Shown here piece by piece: positions 1 through 7,914 of a stretch of DNA of 35,851 nt; the first letter of the stretch is position 1; each line of letters begins with the position of its first letter. The notes beneath the pieces were generated by a model. The model was given only the letters and a program-made list of their open reading frames with translations, had not been told where the DNA came from and made no database searches. Source of the stretch: JABWBD01 sp040768665 (lineage in GTDB: Bacteria > Planctomycetota > Planctomycetia > Pirellulales > Thermoguttaceae); contig JAXGMN010000087.1 in the NCBI GenBank assembly GCA_040768665.1, forward strand, positions 1 to 35,851, read 5' to 3'. The translations under genes and the position numbers were made by a program.

Positions 1-52
1 GGCAACTACAAACCGCCCTCACGCGCGTGTTTGCCCAGCGTGTGTAGTTGCC
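1..52. repeat. Inverted repeat at left edge
   Basis: GGCAACTACA at 1-10 is repeated as its exact reverse complement at 43-52, leaving a 32-base loop. It could be a terminator-like hairpin of a gene outside the window or one end of a small repeat element. There is no T-tract beside it, so a classical intrinsic terminator is not supported. Confidence 0.4.
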
Positions 53-155
53 AAACATCGCCCCACCGACGCGGGGTCGGTGGTGGCGTTTACAGTTTGA
101 GAAACTGGCGCAAATGGTTTCGGTTGCGGCCGAGGGGAGGGCCAAGATGAAACAG

Positions 156-232
156 GGAAAAGAAGATGAGGGAAAGGAAGATGGTTCCCAAGTCGCAAAT
201 CGAATTCATCTCCCTCCGTCATCTTCTTTTCC
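156..232. repeat. 14-bp inverted repeat, purine-rich arms
   Basis: GGAAAAGAAGATGA at 156-169 is matched by its perfect reverse complement at 219-232. A near-copy of the right arm (ATCTTCTTTTC) recurs directly at 235-245, and the left arm is followed by a similar purine run at 171-182. The arrangement is a hairpin with partly duplicated arms. Its function is unknown. Confidence 0.5.
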
Positions 233-658
233 ACCATCTTCTTTTCTCAGCTCTGCCTTCGATGGCCAATTCTGCGTTGATTGCGGCCGAAGGCTGCGCT
301 GAGGTTAAACGACGAATTCGCCACGCCTTAGAACCTTTACAGGGGTGCCTTCTCGGCCCCCCTCCCCAAACTCGAAAAAAACTTTGCGCCGGCCGAAAAA
401 AACCTCTTGACCGGGTGCGCCGCATCGATCATACTGAAACATGGACAAATGATCATATTCGTCCACGGGGCAGGCCCAAGGGCATCCACCCCCTCCTGCT
501 TCGCAGATCTTTGACAATTTGGTTCTCAGCCTCTCGGAGCAACCGCTATGCTTGCGGCAGTTCCCTCGCGCTCGGCGTCCGTACCGGAACTCCCTCCCGG
601 GGCGTTCGCAAAGCCTCGCATCGCTCGCAGATCATCCAACCCAACCACCCAGAAGCGC

Positions 659-709
659 GTGGCCACCAAATGCCTTCTGTTCTGAGAAAACCGCATCCTT
701 GGTGGCCAC
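659..709. repeat. 11-bp inverted repeat
   Basis: GTGGCCACCAA at 659-669 and TTGGTGGCCAC at 699-709 are exact reverse complements with a 29-base spacer. Each arm contains the palindrome GTGGCCAC, so the site could be a hairpin or a pair of protein-binding half sites. No flanking gene explains it. Confidence 0.45.
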
Positions 710-922
710 ACCCTCGGCCGACGCAAAGCTGGTATAACGCGACTTTGCCGAGGCCCCGTCGCGGTCTCCCGGAAAGACTCTGGAATCAGGCCAAACTCTC
801 GAAAGGCGGACGAAGGCCGGCTGCCACGTGGCAGGAAGAGGGGAGAGATGAAAGCCAGGAGTCGAGCCGCAGCTTCCCAATCTCCTATTCCCGGCCTCTT
901 CGAGGATCGAGGATAAAACCAG

Positions 923-954
923 ACAGCCCAGCGGGACAGGCCCCGCTGGGCTGT
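923..954 (-). terminator. Terminator of the PEP-CTERM gene
   Basis: A 13-bp perfect stem (923-935 with 942-954) encloses a 6-base loop and lies about 40 bases downstream of the PEP-CTERM stop codon. On the minus strand it is followed by a short T-rich run (GGTTTTATCC). This fits a rho-independent terminator with a weak U-tract. Confidence 0.75.
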
Positions 955-995
955 GCAACTCGATCGTGGTGCGGAGGAATTGGAACGCCGCAGGC

Positions 996-1553
996 TCAGG
1001 CCGCCTTTCGCTCACGACGGGTGGCTCGGATACCGACCAGCGCAATTCCCAGACCAACGAGGCCCACGGCCACTCCGGGCTCCGGGACGGCGGCAAGATC
1101 CTTGTGCTCGACCGTAAAGCTGGTCGCTCCCGAGACCTGAAAAACGACCTGCATACTCTCGCCGCTCAGCAGACGGCCACCATCGGCGTAAAGTGACGTT
1201 ACGCCAGACGAAGGCGAACTGAAAGTGAACGGCGTGTCTTCGCTTACGAGTGCCAGACTGCCCTCTTCTGCCCCCTTCAACGTCCACGTGAAATCCAGCC
1301 AGTCGAACCCGGTGTTGTTGACGATCGTTTCCGTGATCGTCAGCTCGCCGTCGGACGCACCGCTGAAGTTCAAATCGAACGTTACCGGATTAAGGAAATT
1401 CAACTGAACCGCCACGGAGCCCCCGCTGACAGTGAGGTCACCGGACAGCAAACTCTGGCTGGGCGAAGAAACCCACGTATCAGCCGAGGCCGTGGCAGCC
1501 AGCAGAATCGCGCCGAACGTGAGGGCGATTCGAACAAACGGTTTTGAAACCAT
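996..1553 (-). CDS. PEP-CTERM sorting-domain protein
   Basis: This is a secreted protein of 185 aa. It has an N-terminal signal peptide (hydrophobic run IALTFGAILLAATASA) and a Ser/Thr/Gly-rich beta-type body with no recognisable catalytic motif. The C-terminal sorting signal has the usual three parts: VPEP, a hydrophobic helix (VGLVGLGIALVGI) and a basic tail (RATRRERKAA). PEP-CTERM proteins are processed by an exosortase and are usually linked to the cell surface or extracellular matrix; no exosortase is seen here. The ATG at 1553 was chosen over an upstream in-frame start because GGGAGGT lies just before it and the signal peptide begins there. The gene stands alone with its own promoter candidate and terminator. 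The true substrate or role of the body is unknown. Confidence 0.88.
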   Translation of the reverse strand: MVSKPFVRIALTFGAILLAATASADTWVSSPSQSLLSGDLTVSGGSVAVQLNFLNPVTFDLNFSGASDGELTITETIVNNTGFDWLDFTWTLKGAEEGSLALVSEDTPFTFSSPSSGVTSLYADGGRLLSGESMQVVFQVSGATSFTVEHKDLAAVPEPGVAVGLVGLGIALVGIRATRRERKAA

Positions 1554-1606
1554 CGGCACCTCCCTTCGAAAATGGAAACTGCAGTGAACGAGCAATGGTA
1601 TCGACC

Positions 1607-1634
1607 AGCATAAATGGAGCGGCTGGGATGTCAA
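1607..1634 (-). promoter_or_regulatory. Candidate sigma-70 promoter of the PEP-CTERM gene
   Basis: On the minus strand a perfect TTGACA (-35) at 1634-1629 is followed after 16 bases by TATGCT (-10) at 1612-1607. This places transcription start about 45 bases before the ATG at 1553, leaving room for the GGGAGGT ribosome binding site. It is a motif match only. Confidence 0.45.
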
Positions 1635-1810
1635 GCTAGTCCATGGGGTTCAAGCGGTATTTCTTGCACTTTTTCCATTATCGAGGTGCGCGTTCGCAAT
1701 TGCGAAGGTTGATTCGCATCTGCGTGAAACCAAGGGCCGCGACGTGAGATCGAATGGGAGAATCGAACAATCATCGTCCCGAGCCTTTTCAAATCGTGGC
1801 GGGTGGACAT

Positions 1811-1859
1811 AAAAAAAAAGCCCCCGCCGCACCGCAAGGCGGGCGGCCATGGGGGGCTT
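1811..1859 (-). terminator. Strong rho-independent terminator after the DUF4058 pair
   Basis: On the minus strand an AAGCCCCC arm (from 1859-1852) pairs with GGGGGCTT (1825-1818), with a GC-rich inner hairpin between. Nine T residues follow immediately (1819-1811). It lies about 75 bases downstream of the 58-aa ORF, so it ends the DUF4058 transcript before the divergently spaced PEP-CTERM promoter. Confidence 0.85.
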
Positions 1860-1934
1860 CAGAAGGGACCGATTCACGCCATGGCCGCGGCAGGCTCCTC
1901 GCCCTGGGTGAGAAGGCTATTCCTGCGAGTGACC

Positions 1935-2111
1935 CTACTGAATATCAGGCCGGGGAGATTTTCTGTTTCGGCGGGAGTTGTCGATCCAGTCGAGGTATTG
2001 CTCGATCTCATGCAATGGCATGCCGAGTTGAAGTGCGGCTGCGACCGCATCTTCCCGCTCCGCAATCGTGCCGGCGCGTTCGAGAGCCGATTTCGCGATT
2101 TCATGAGCCAT
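1935..2111 (-). CDS. Small conserved-looking protein next to DUF4058
   Basis: This 58-aa ORF starts MAHEIAKSALERAGTIAERE and ends NRKSPRPDIQ. It begins 13 bases after the DUF4058 stop codon and is followed by a strong terminator, so it looks like the last gene of a two-gene operon. The composition is that of a real small globular protein: amphipathic helices, acidic and basic residues mixed, and a motif GMPLHEIEQYLDWID. From memory, similar small ORFs with a GMPLxEIExYLDWL-like stretch accompany DUF4058 genes in planctomycetes; I cannot run the search. The function is unknown. It contains no Cys, no membrane segment and no DNA-binding motif I recognise. The ribosome binding site is weak (CTGGA), which suggests translational coupling to DUF4058. 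Confidence 0.7.
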   Translation of the reverse strand: MAHEIAKSALERAGTIAEREDAVAAALQLGMPLHEIEQYLDWIDNSRRNRKSPRPDIQ

Positions 2112-2124
2112 AAGAATCCAGCGC

Positions 2125-2889
2125 TCAATTAGCGTCGCCGTTGGTCAGCGGGATTCGGGGTGCTTTGCGGTAGTGGACGACACGCTGAAATGCGCCCGCC
2201 TCGTAGACCTCACGAAAGATGGCTTGAAGATCCAAGATCCTATCGGGATCCGAGCCCGCCAAGGGAACGCGGACTCGCGGCAGCGCAGCCGACATCGCGA
2301 TTCCCCACACCTCGCACGCGTAACGTTGGTCTCCTCGCGACAAGCTCACCAGGTAGTGATAGGGGCCGTGGCGCAGCAGGGCCTCGCGCGGTGCCGCGAC
2401 CGTGTGCTGGCCGAACCGCAACAGGTCGATCTCCAGCAAATGGACGTCCGTCGCAAGCACCTCGCGCTGCTTCTGCCGATAAAGCTCGCGCCCCTCGCTG
2501 CCGGCCGACTTGTTCCGCGGGCTAAGGACCTCGATCGTGGTGACCACGGACCGTTTCGCGTCCAGTGCGCGGATCTCGACAAAGCTCTCCACGACTTCGT
2601 CGGCCGCCACCGCCACGACCGGGGGCGGATCGCTCAACGTCTCGACCCCACCCGGCTCCGAAGGCGGAAGCCCGCCGCGGCTTGTCGGCCCTGCCTTCAC
2701 GAAAACGTCGGGGTAGATGTCCCGATCAGGTCCTTCGAGATACACCCTCTCTCCAAATGCAGCTACATAGCCCTCTGGCAGTACGCGGTTCAACGCCATG
2801 CCGATATGGCTGATCAGGAGGTGATGTACGCTTGGCCAGATCGCCGGGTCTTCCAGATAGGGATCCATGCCAGGGAACGGGCTAGGCAT
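2125..2889 (-). CDS. DUF4058 family protein
   Basis: The 254-aa protein begins MPSPFPGMDPYLEDPAIWP, the hallmark N-terminus of DUF4058, a family of unknown function common in planctomycetes and cyanobacteria. Other family-like segments are GDIYPDV-like DRDIYPDVFV, TTIEVLSPRNK and HLLEIDLLR. The strand-strand pattern IEVLSPxNK followed by LLEIDLLR recalls PD-(D/E)XK-type folds, but that is only my reading. The start at 2889 is set by the family motif. An open frame continues upstream to 3198, but that extension is low-complexity, Arg-rich and unlike the family. The gene is followed after 13 bases by the 58-aa ORF. There is no signal peptide or membrane helix, so it is probably cytoplasmic. Confidence 0.85.
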   Translation of the reverse strand: MPSPFPGMDPYLEDPAIWPSVHHLLISHIGMALNRVLPEGYVAAFGERVYLEGPDRDIYPDVFVKAGPTSRGGLPPSEPGGVETLSDPPPVVAVAADEVVESFVEIRALDAKRSVVTTIEVLSPRNKSAGSEGRELYRQKQREVLATDVHLLEIDLLRFGQHTVAAPREALLRHGPYHYLVSLSRGDQRYACEVWGIAMSAALPRVRVPLAGSDPDRILDLQAIFREVYEAGAFQRVVHYRKAPRIPLTNGDAN

Positions 2890-3630
2890 CGCGGCTCTCC
2901 CATGGAAACGTTGGGGCTTTATCCCATTATCCCATCGACACAAGCAACCAGCAGCGACCTCACCGGGTGCGGGAGGAGGTAGCCGAACTCGTGAGTACCA
3001 TCGCACGACCGCTGTCCGGCATCCAGCCCCAATGACTTCCCCGTCGCTACCGTCGGCCAACTCTTGGCGAACGACAATGGACGGACAGGGTTTGCTCGCC
3101 GGCCGTTCGCGTTCCAGCCGAGCATCCTCCAACCCCGCCACCACCTGCCAAGCCGCAACTTGCCGTTCCTCACAGCGCTGGTCGGCGTGCCAAGACACAA
3201 CAAACCGGTCTTTCGGACAGCGTCACGTATCTTGCGGAACAGTTTCCCCATCACCCAATTGTACGGTCCCCCTCTCCGCGACACAACCCGCAGGCAAGAG
3301 CGCCAGGAGTCCGCTTTCTGCGGCTTCCACGAGCCCCTGCGAAGAGAGAAGTACTCGGCCCAGATAGTCCATCTGTTTCTTCGTGGCCCTCGGCGGACGC
3401 TCCGCAGCACCGTTCACCGCGGTGCTCCCGTCGTCCAACGACCAGCCGGCTCTCCTAATCGAGCGAACCGTTCCATCAACCGGGTCTCCTGCTGAAACGA
3501 GTCGTTCGCCGAGCCAGCGGGGGCAGGATCGGCGGGTCGGACGAGTGGGAACTGCTGTTGCGGACGCCGGCTAACGATCCGTGATCCGTACAGCCCGATG
3601 AACGAGCGGGAAGAGAGGTGAGTCGAGAGT

Positions 3631-3675
3631 CCCTTGCGCTTCGGGTTCGTATGGGTTCGTGAATAATCCGGGCTA
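3631..3675 (+). repeat. Dispersed repeat, copy 1 (GGTTCGTA-GGGTTCG type)
   Basis: This 45-base stretch aligns with 7867-7914. Both share the core TTGCGC-TCGGGTTCGTA-GGGTTCG followed by ATCCGG and CTA. On the opposite strand both read as NPKRKG / NPMRKRG in translation, a peptide I recall from many spurious planctomycete ORFs. It therefore looks like a dispersed intergenic element rather than coding sequence. Confidence 0.65.
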
Positions 3676-3741
3676 TCCGGCCGTATTAGACGCACTGTCA
3701 GGGAGCCAAGAGCGCAAGCAACGTCCAGCGGCACTTCCGCA

Positions 3742-3800
3742 CTGCTTGCGATTGTGGTAAAGGCCTTCTCGTATTAAAGAATCGATTCAATCGCAAGCAG
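3742..3800. terminator. Hairpin downstream of mnmE
   Basis: CTGCTTGCGATTG (3742-3754) and its exact reverse complement (3788-3800) form a 13-bp stem with a 33-base loop, ending 34 bases past the mnmE stop codon. The loop is long and no clear U-tract follows on the minus strand, so it may be an mRNA 3'-end stabiliser or repeat element rather than a classical terminator. Confidence 0.45.
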
Positions 3801-3833
3801 CGGCACACAGACGCGTTCGCATTTCGGGCCGGT

Positions 3834-5204
3834 CTACTTCCCGATGCAGAAGCGGCTGAAGATGCGATCCAGGACGTCCTCGGTGTAAACGGCGCCGACC
3901 ACTTTGCCGAGTTCGTCCAGCGCGGCTCGCACGTCGGCGGCTACAAGCTCTTCCGCACAGTCGCCCTGCACGATGTCCCGTGCTCGCTGGAGGCATTCGG
4001 CGGCGGCGGCCAAGGAACCGTGGCAGCGAACCGCGGTTCCGGCAACGACCTCTCCATGGGCGAGCGTCACATCGAGTACGGATTGCCGGAGTCGGGTCTT
4101 CAAGGCGTCGATGCCTTCGCCCGTCCGGCTGCTGGTCCGCACGGCCGGGCCGGCAAAATCAGCCGCCGATGGGAGGTCGCTCTTGGTCAGTACCACGAGC
4201 GTTTCGGGGCCGCTATTGCGCAAGAGAGCCCGTTCCATGGGATCAACCAGACGGGTCGAGTCGAGGCAGAACAGGCGGACTCGAGCCTGCCGGGCCTGCT
4301 CATCCGATGCCGCCTGAGCCGCCTGGTGGATCTCTTGAGAATCCGTATCCGCTCCCGTCGCGAGACCGGCGGTATCCGTTAGCATGCAGCACGCCCCGCC
4401 GAGATCCAGCCGAACGGTGAGATAGTCGCGCGTCGTGCCCGGTTGATCGAAGACCAATGCCCCGGGCTTGCCGGCCAGGGCATTGAAAAGGCTGCTCTTG
4501 CCGACATTCGGCCGCCCGACGAGGGCAACGCGAACGACCTCGGAGGTCTCGGTCCGCGACTCCATCTGGGCGGCAAGCCGGGAAACCCGTTGGGCGGCTT
4601 TCACGAGTTGGCGGGCGATTTCGTCGGCGGTAATGAACGGCAGGTCTTCGTCGGCAAAGTCGAATCCGGCTTCCAGATGGGCCAGCAAGTCCAACAGCCG
4701 GCCGCGAAGCTGGTCGAGAGGGCCCGCCAGTCCGCCGGCGAGTTGGGCCAGAGCGACGTCGAGCTGCCGCGGGTCGGCGGCGTCGATCACACCAAGCACG
4801 GCCTCGGCCTGCGTCAGGTCCAACCGGCCGGCCAGGAACGCGCGGAGCGTGAATTCGCCCGGCTCCGCCAACCGAAAACCGCTGCCGAGGAGCATGCGGA
4901 GCGCTGCGTCCAACAGAGGCTGACTGCCGAGCGTGTGGATCTCGGCTGCCGACTGTCGGGTGTAGCTGCGCGGCGTCGGCCAGACGTAGAGATCGCAGGG
5001 AAGCCGAAGCGTGGACGTGACCTTAAGGCGGCCGGGGATCACGGACGGAACGCGGATCTCGGAAAGCTCTCGCGGCGGTTCGGCGAAGAAGTGGGGGCGG
5101 AGCCAATCGATCACGTCGGGCCCGCTCAGCCGCAAAACGCCCCGGCCCGCGCCGCCCGCCGGCGATGCAACGGCAGCGATCGAGTCGTCGAGAGGATAGA
5201 GCAT
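3834..5204 (-). CDS. mnmE: tRNA modification GTPase MnmE
   Basis: This 456-aa protein is full length for MnmE (TrmE), the GTPase that with MnmG installs the carboxymethylaminomethyl group on U34 of certain tRNAs in the cytoplasm. The N-terminal formyl-folate-binding domain comes first, followed by the helical domain split by a G domain. G1 is GRPNVGKS (residues 230-237), G2 TTRDY (257-261), G3 DTAGL (277-281) and G4 TKSD (340-343). The protein ends in FCIGK, the conserved C-terminal CxGK motif whose Cys is needed for modification. It starts 6 bases after the yidC stop codon, so the two are cotranscribed; yidC-mnmE adjacency is common in bacteria. MnmG is not in the window. Confidence 0.97.
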   Translation of the reverse strand: MLYPLDDSIAAVASPAGGAGRGVLRLSGPDVIDWLRPHFFAEPPRELSEIRVPSVIPGRLKVTSTLRLPCDLYVWPTPRSYTRQSAAEIHTLGSQPLLDAALRMLLGSGFRLAEPGEFTLRAFLAGRLDLTQAEAVLGVIDAADPRQLDVALAQLAGGLAGPLDQLRGRLLDLLAHLEAGFDFADEDLPFITADEIARQLVKAAQRVSRLAAQMESRTETSEVVRVALVGRPNVGKSSLFNALAGKPGALVFDQPGTTRDYLTVRLDLGGACCMLTDTAGLATGADTDSQEIHQAAQAASDEQARQARVRLFCLDSTRLVDPMERALLRNSGPETLVVLTKSDLPSAADFAGPAVRTSSRTGEGIDALKTRLRQSVLDVTLAHGEVVAGTAVRCHGSLAAAAECLQRARDIVQGDCAEELVAADVRAALDELGKVVGAVYTEDVLDRIFSRFCIGK

Positions 5205-5210
5205 CGGACG

Positions 5211-7604
5211 TTACCGTCGCGGGCGGTCTTTCCTCTTTTTTCGCGCGGCCCCGTCGCCGTTGCCGCCGCGGAAAAACGACTTGAGGTCCAGCTTATCGGC
5301 CTGCGGCCGAGGCCGCTCTTCTCGCCGTTTGGGTTCCGGCGGCGTGGTGGTCTGCGCCGGGGCGGCCTTGGGGAGGAATCGCCGTTCGGTAACGCCCCAC
5401 AGGCTCGAGGCAATGAAGTAGAGGCAGAGTCCGCTCGCCACCTTGAAGAAGAGCACGCCCATGAAAATCATCATGAACTGCATAATTTTCTGCTGCATGG
5501 CGGCCTGCTCGTCGGCCGGCGGCGGCATGAACATCTTCTGCTGCATGAGGAAGAGCAGCACCGTGACGATCGGCAGCAGGTTGAAATACGGCCCGAGGCC
5601 GAGGAAGCCCGATCCATGCACGACGAAGTCGGGCATGAACCAGCTCCAGTCGTAGAACATGTCGGGAGCGGCCAGATTGGAGCACCAGCGGATGCTTTCA
5701 GAAAACAGCGGGGCCTGGCGGAGCTCGACGTCGACCATCAGCGCTCGATACAGCCCGATGAAGATCGGCAACTGCAGGAACATGACCAGGCAGCCGCCCA
5801 TCGGGTTGTAGTTGTGCTTGCGGAACAGCTCCTGCTGGGCCTTGCTCCGCGCCTCCAGGTCTTTCTTGTATTTTTCCTGGATCCGCTTGATCTCGGGCTG
5901 CAGTTCCTGCATTTTCTGGGCGTTGGCCACCTGCTTGATACTCAGCGGGAACATGCTTCCCCGAACGAGCACGGTCAGCAGGATGATCGCAATGCCATAG
6001 TTTCGGACGACGCTGTAGAACAGGTGCAACACCCAGAGCAACGGCTCGGCAACCCACCAGAACCAGCCGTAGATGACGATGTCGCCGAGTCCATACTTCG
6101 CCAACAGCGGCGGGCGCTTGGGTCCGGCGAAAACCACGAAGCTGTGCGACACGGGATCGTCGGGCTTGAGATCATAGTCGACACTGGTCATGCGGCACGA
6201 GGTATTGACCAGTTTCAGCCAGTCCTCGTCGACCGGTCCGACCCGCAACGGCTGCGACTGGGCGAACCAGACTTCGCCGGGGCTTTTCGTCTGCGGAATC
6301 ATCGCCGAGGCGAAATACTGCGCGTCGACGCCGATGAAGGTCAGCGGTTCGGCCTGCCACGGCGCGTCGGTCTCGCCGGCAGCAATGTCCGGCGCGCCGA
6401 TCAGCGCGGGGACACGGCCATTGAAGGAAACAACGACATCACGCATGCCCACGGCACCCCAGCCGCGGCCTATCTTGCTCGCGTACCAGTAGCCTTCCGT
6501 GGGCAAGCCGTTCGGGCCGTCCAGTTGGTAAGCAACGTTGCGGTTTTCGACGCCCTGGTTCTTGATCTCGACATCGAAGACGAGGTGGTATCCTTTGTGA
6601 TCGGGATCGTCGGCCTCGTCGGCGGGCACTTCGACCAGCCGGTAAGTCTTTCGCACCTCCAGCCCCCACTGGGGAAGCGCACGGCGGAAAACCACCTTCG
6701 ACTGCGTGGCGGATTCAACTTCCCAGTTGCCGTCGCGGAGATGGATCCCTTCCAACTCGTGGGCGATCTTGGGGCGCGGGCGGTCTCCCTTCGCAGGTTT
6801 CCGCTCCTCTTCAAGATCTGCCCGCTGGATGTCTTCAAGCTTCTTGTCATCGATACGGCTCATCGTGAGCAAGAAGGAATGAGGATCGCCTCCTTCGGGA
6901 CGCACGACCTCCATGGGCCGGCGGCGGAGGGTTACGGAGACAACCATCTGTTTCCCACTTCGAAGGAACTTGACCGGAACGACCTGCCCCGGTTCCGTAT
7001 TCTCCATCGCCTTCTCGAAGGAGAGCAGCCCCGTAACCGGAAAGACGTCGATGGCTTGGATCAGGTCGCCGGGGCGAATCCCTGCGTCGTCCGCCGGCGT
7101 TCCCCGGCCGACCACCTGAACCAGCGCGCCGGCGCCGCGTTTGCCCGCATCCATGATCAGGTGGCCCATGTAGCCATTGCGATACTCAAGATCGCGGTAG
7201 CGACGGCTGCTTAACTCGATACGAGCAACGGCAGCCCCGCGATTGGTCAGAGTCACCAGCATCCGGTAGGGGCCGTCAGGATCAACCGAGCCGATCGTAA
7301 GCCATCTCTCCTCCGGTTCCGGCTCCGCCTCTGGTTTGGCGGGTACCGCAGGTTCATCCTCTGCAGGCCCCTCTTCAGGGTCCTTCGCAGCAGGCGGTGC
7401 TGCCTTTTCGGCACCCGCCTCTTCCTCTTTTTCATTCTCTTTCCGGGGGGCATCCTCAGCGCCCTGGGCGACCTCCTTCTTCTTAGGCTCCGGCCTCTGG
7501 GGTTGGGGCGGGTTGAAATAGAGGTTCAGCGCCAGAATGGCAAATGAAATCGCGAGGAACAGGGCGTAGCGGCCCCACATTCCTTGCGGTCGGTCGGATT
7601 CCAT
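5211..7604 (-). CDS. yidC: Membrane protein insertase YidC with an embedded PDZ-like domain
   Basis: This 797-aa protein inserts and folds inner-membrane proteins, alone or with SecYEG. It has an N-terminal membrane anchor (residues 11-30), a long Glu/Ala/Pro linker (about 35-98), a large periplasmic beta domain, and the conserved C-terminal five-helix core. Core marks are the groove Arg in LLTVLVRGSMFPLS (R548), the coiled coil ELQPEIKRIQEKYKKDLEAR and GLCLYFIASSLWG. Unusually, residues about 147-228 read like a PDZ domain (RGTPADDAGIRPGDLIQAID, then a strand-rich end VVPVKFLRSGKQMVVSVTL) set inside the periplasmic domain. It is longer than E. coli YidC (about 550 aa) because of the linker and this insert. 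The tail is basic, as expected for ribosome contact. rnpA and rpmH are not next to it here. Confidence 0.95.
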   Translation of the reverse strand: MESDRPQGMWGRYALFLAISFAILALNLYFNPPQPQRPEPKKKEVAQGAEDAPRKENEKEEEAGAEKAAPPAAKDPEEGPAEDEPAVPAKPEAEPEPEERWLTIGSVDPDGPYRMLVTLTNRGAAVARIELSSRRYRDLEYRNGYMGHLIMDAGKRGAGALVQVVGRGTPADDAGIRPGDLIQAIDVFPVTGLLSFEKAMENTEPGQVVPVKFLRSGKQMVVSVTLRRRPMEVVRPEGGDPHSFLLTMSRIDDKKLEDIQRADLEEERKPAKGDRPRPKIAHELEGIHLRDGNWEVESATQSKVVFRRALPQWGLEVRKTYRLVEVPADEADDPDHKGYHLVFDVEIKNQGVENRNVAYQLDGPNGLPTEGYWYASKIGRGWGAVGMRDVVVSFNGRVPALIGAPDIAAGETDAPWQAEPLTFIGVDAQYFASAMIPQTKSPGEVWFAQSQPLRVGPVDEDWLKLVNTSCRMTSVDYDLKPDDPVSHSFVVFAGPKRPPLLAKYGLGDIVIYGWFWWVAEPLLWVLHLFYSVVRNYGIAIILLTVLVRGSMFPLSIKQVANAQKMQELQPEIKRIQEKYKKDLEARSKAQQELFRKHNYNPMGGCLVMFLQLPIFIGLYRALMVDVELRQAPLFSESIRWCSNLAAPDMFYDWSWFMPDFVVHGSGFLGLGPYFNLLPIVTVLLFLMQQKMFMPPPADEQAAMQQKIMQFMMIFMGVLFFKVASGLCLYFIASSLWGVTERRFLPKAAPAQTTTPPEPKRREERPRPQADKLDLKSFFRGGNGDGAARKKRKDRPRR

Positions 7605-7912
7605 AGGATGCCTTCAACGGTAACAGATTGGAGGGCGGCGGAGGGCGGAGCGCGGCCGCACCATCAGGGTGGCATGGCTGCATGCCGAAGGGCCGCTAAT
7701 GTCCCTACCATGTTATTGTCCCCGGTGCCTGGAATCTTGCAACGGCAACTGGGGAAATTCACCGGCAGCCTTGCGGGTAACCTGGATTAATCACGAACAC
7801 GGAGTTCTCGTGGCAGGCTGCGCGATACGAAGCGCGAAGCGCAAGCGAGGGCAACTCGTTGTGCGGCCCTCGCTTGCGCATCGGGTTCGTAGGGGTTCGA
7901 AAATCATCCGGT
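7605..7912. other. Intergenic region upstream of yidC
   Basis: This 308-base gap contains no gene. It lies between the start of yidC (7604) and the stop of the metallophosphoesterase gene (7913), both on the minus strand, so the yidC promoter should be here. Its left half is GC-rich with no clear promoter; its right half is the stem-loop and repeat copy listed at 7839-7914. Confidence 0.6.
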
Positions 7913-7914
7913 CT
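7839..7914 (+). repeat. Dispersed repeat, copy 2, with a 14-bp stem-loop
   Basis: A perfect 14-bp stem (7839-7852 with 7866-7879, sequence GCGCAAGCGAGGGC) with a 13-base loop runs directly into the GGTTCGTAGGGGTTCG element that also occurs at 3631-3675. It abuts the stop codon of the metallophosphoesterase gene (7913-7915), so the stem could also end that minus-strand transcript. The same sequence read on the minus strand gives the NPMRKRG peptide. Confidence 0.7.

Larger units (their letters stand above)
1..922. other. Gene-free stretch with inverted repeats
   Basis: I find no credible gene here. The open frames are Arg/Pro/Ser-rich, overlap one another on both strands, lack ribosome binding sites and resemble no family I know; the longest plus-strand frame runs on into the PEP-CTERM gene in antisense. 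The stretch does contain three clear inverted repeats (1-52, 156-232 and 659-709), each listed separately. It is probably intergenic, with possible decayed coding or mobile sequence. The gene to the left of the window is not visible. Confidence 0.6.
2890..3833. other. Gene-free stretch between mnmE and DUF4058
   Basis: No supportable gene is present. Several overlapping open frames exist on both strands, all Arg/Ser/Pro-rich and without family resemblance. The stretch holds one copy of a dispersed repeat (3631-3675) and a 13-bp stem hairpin downstream of mnmE (3742-3800). Some of the sequence may be decayed coding DNA, but no frame can be reconstructed by eye. Confidence 0.55.

Noticed and set aside
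166..1140. A 324-codon plus-strand frame at the left end
   Set aside because: It runs antisense into the well-supported PEP-CTERM gene and its terminator, is Arg/Ser/Pro-rich, and has no ribosome binding site or family resemblance.
1595..1612. A sigma-54-like TGG...TTGC site upstream of the PEP-CTERM gene
   Set aside because: The distance between GG and GC is one base too long for a -24/-12 promoter, and a better sigma-70 match is at 1607-1634.
2965..3010. A tRNA 3'-end-like stretch (GGAGGAGGTAGCCGAACTCG)
   Set aside because: Its translation resembles the GGGSRTR artefact seen where ORFs cross tRNA genes, but the T-stem does not pair, the T-loop is not TTCRANY-C and no anticodon or acceptor arm can be found. 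At most it is a worn remnant.
4443..7214. A 923-codon open frame antisense to mnmE and yidC
   Set aside because: It lies wholly opposite two clear genes, is rich in Arg/Gly/Glu/His as expected from the reverse of GC-rich codons, has no family motif and crosses the gene boundary.
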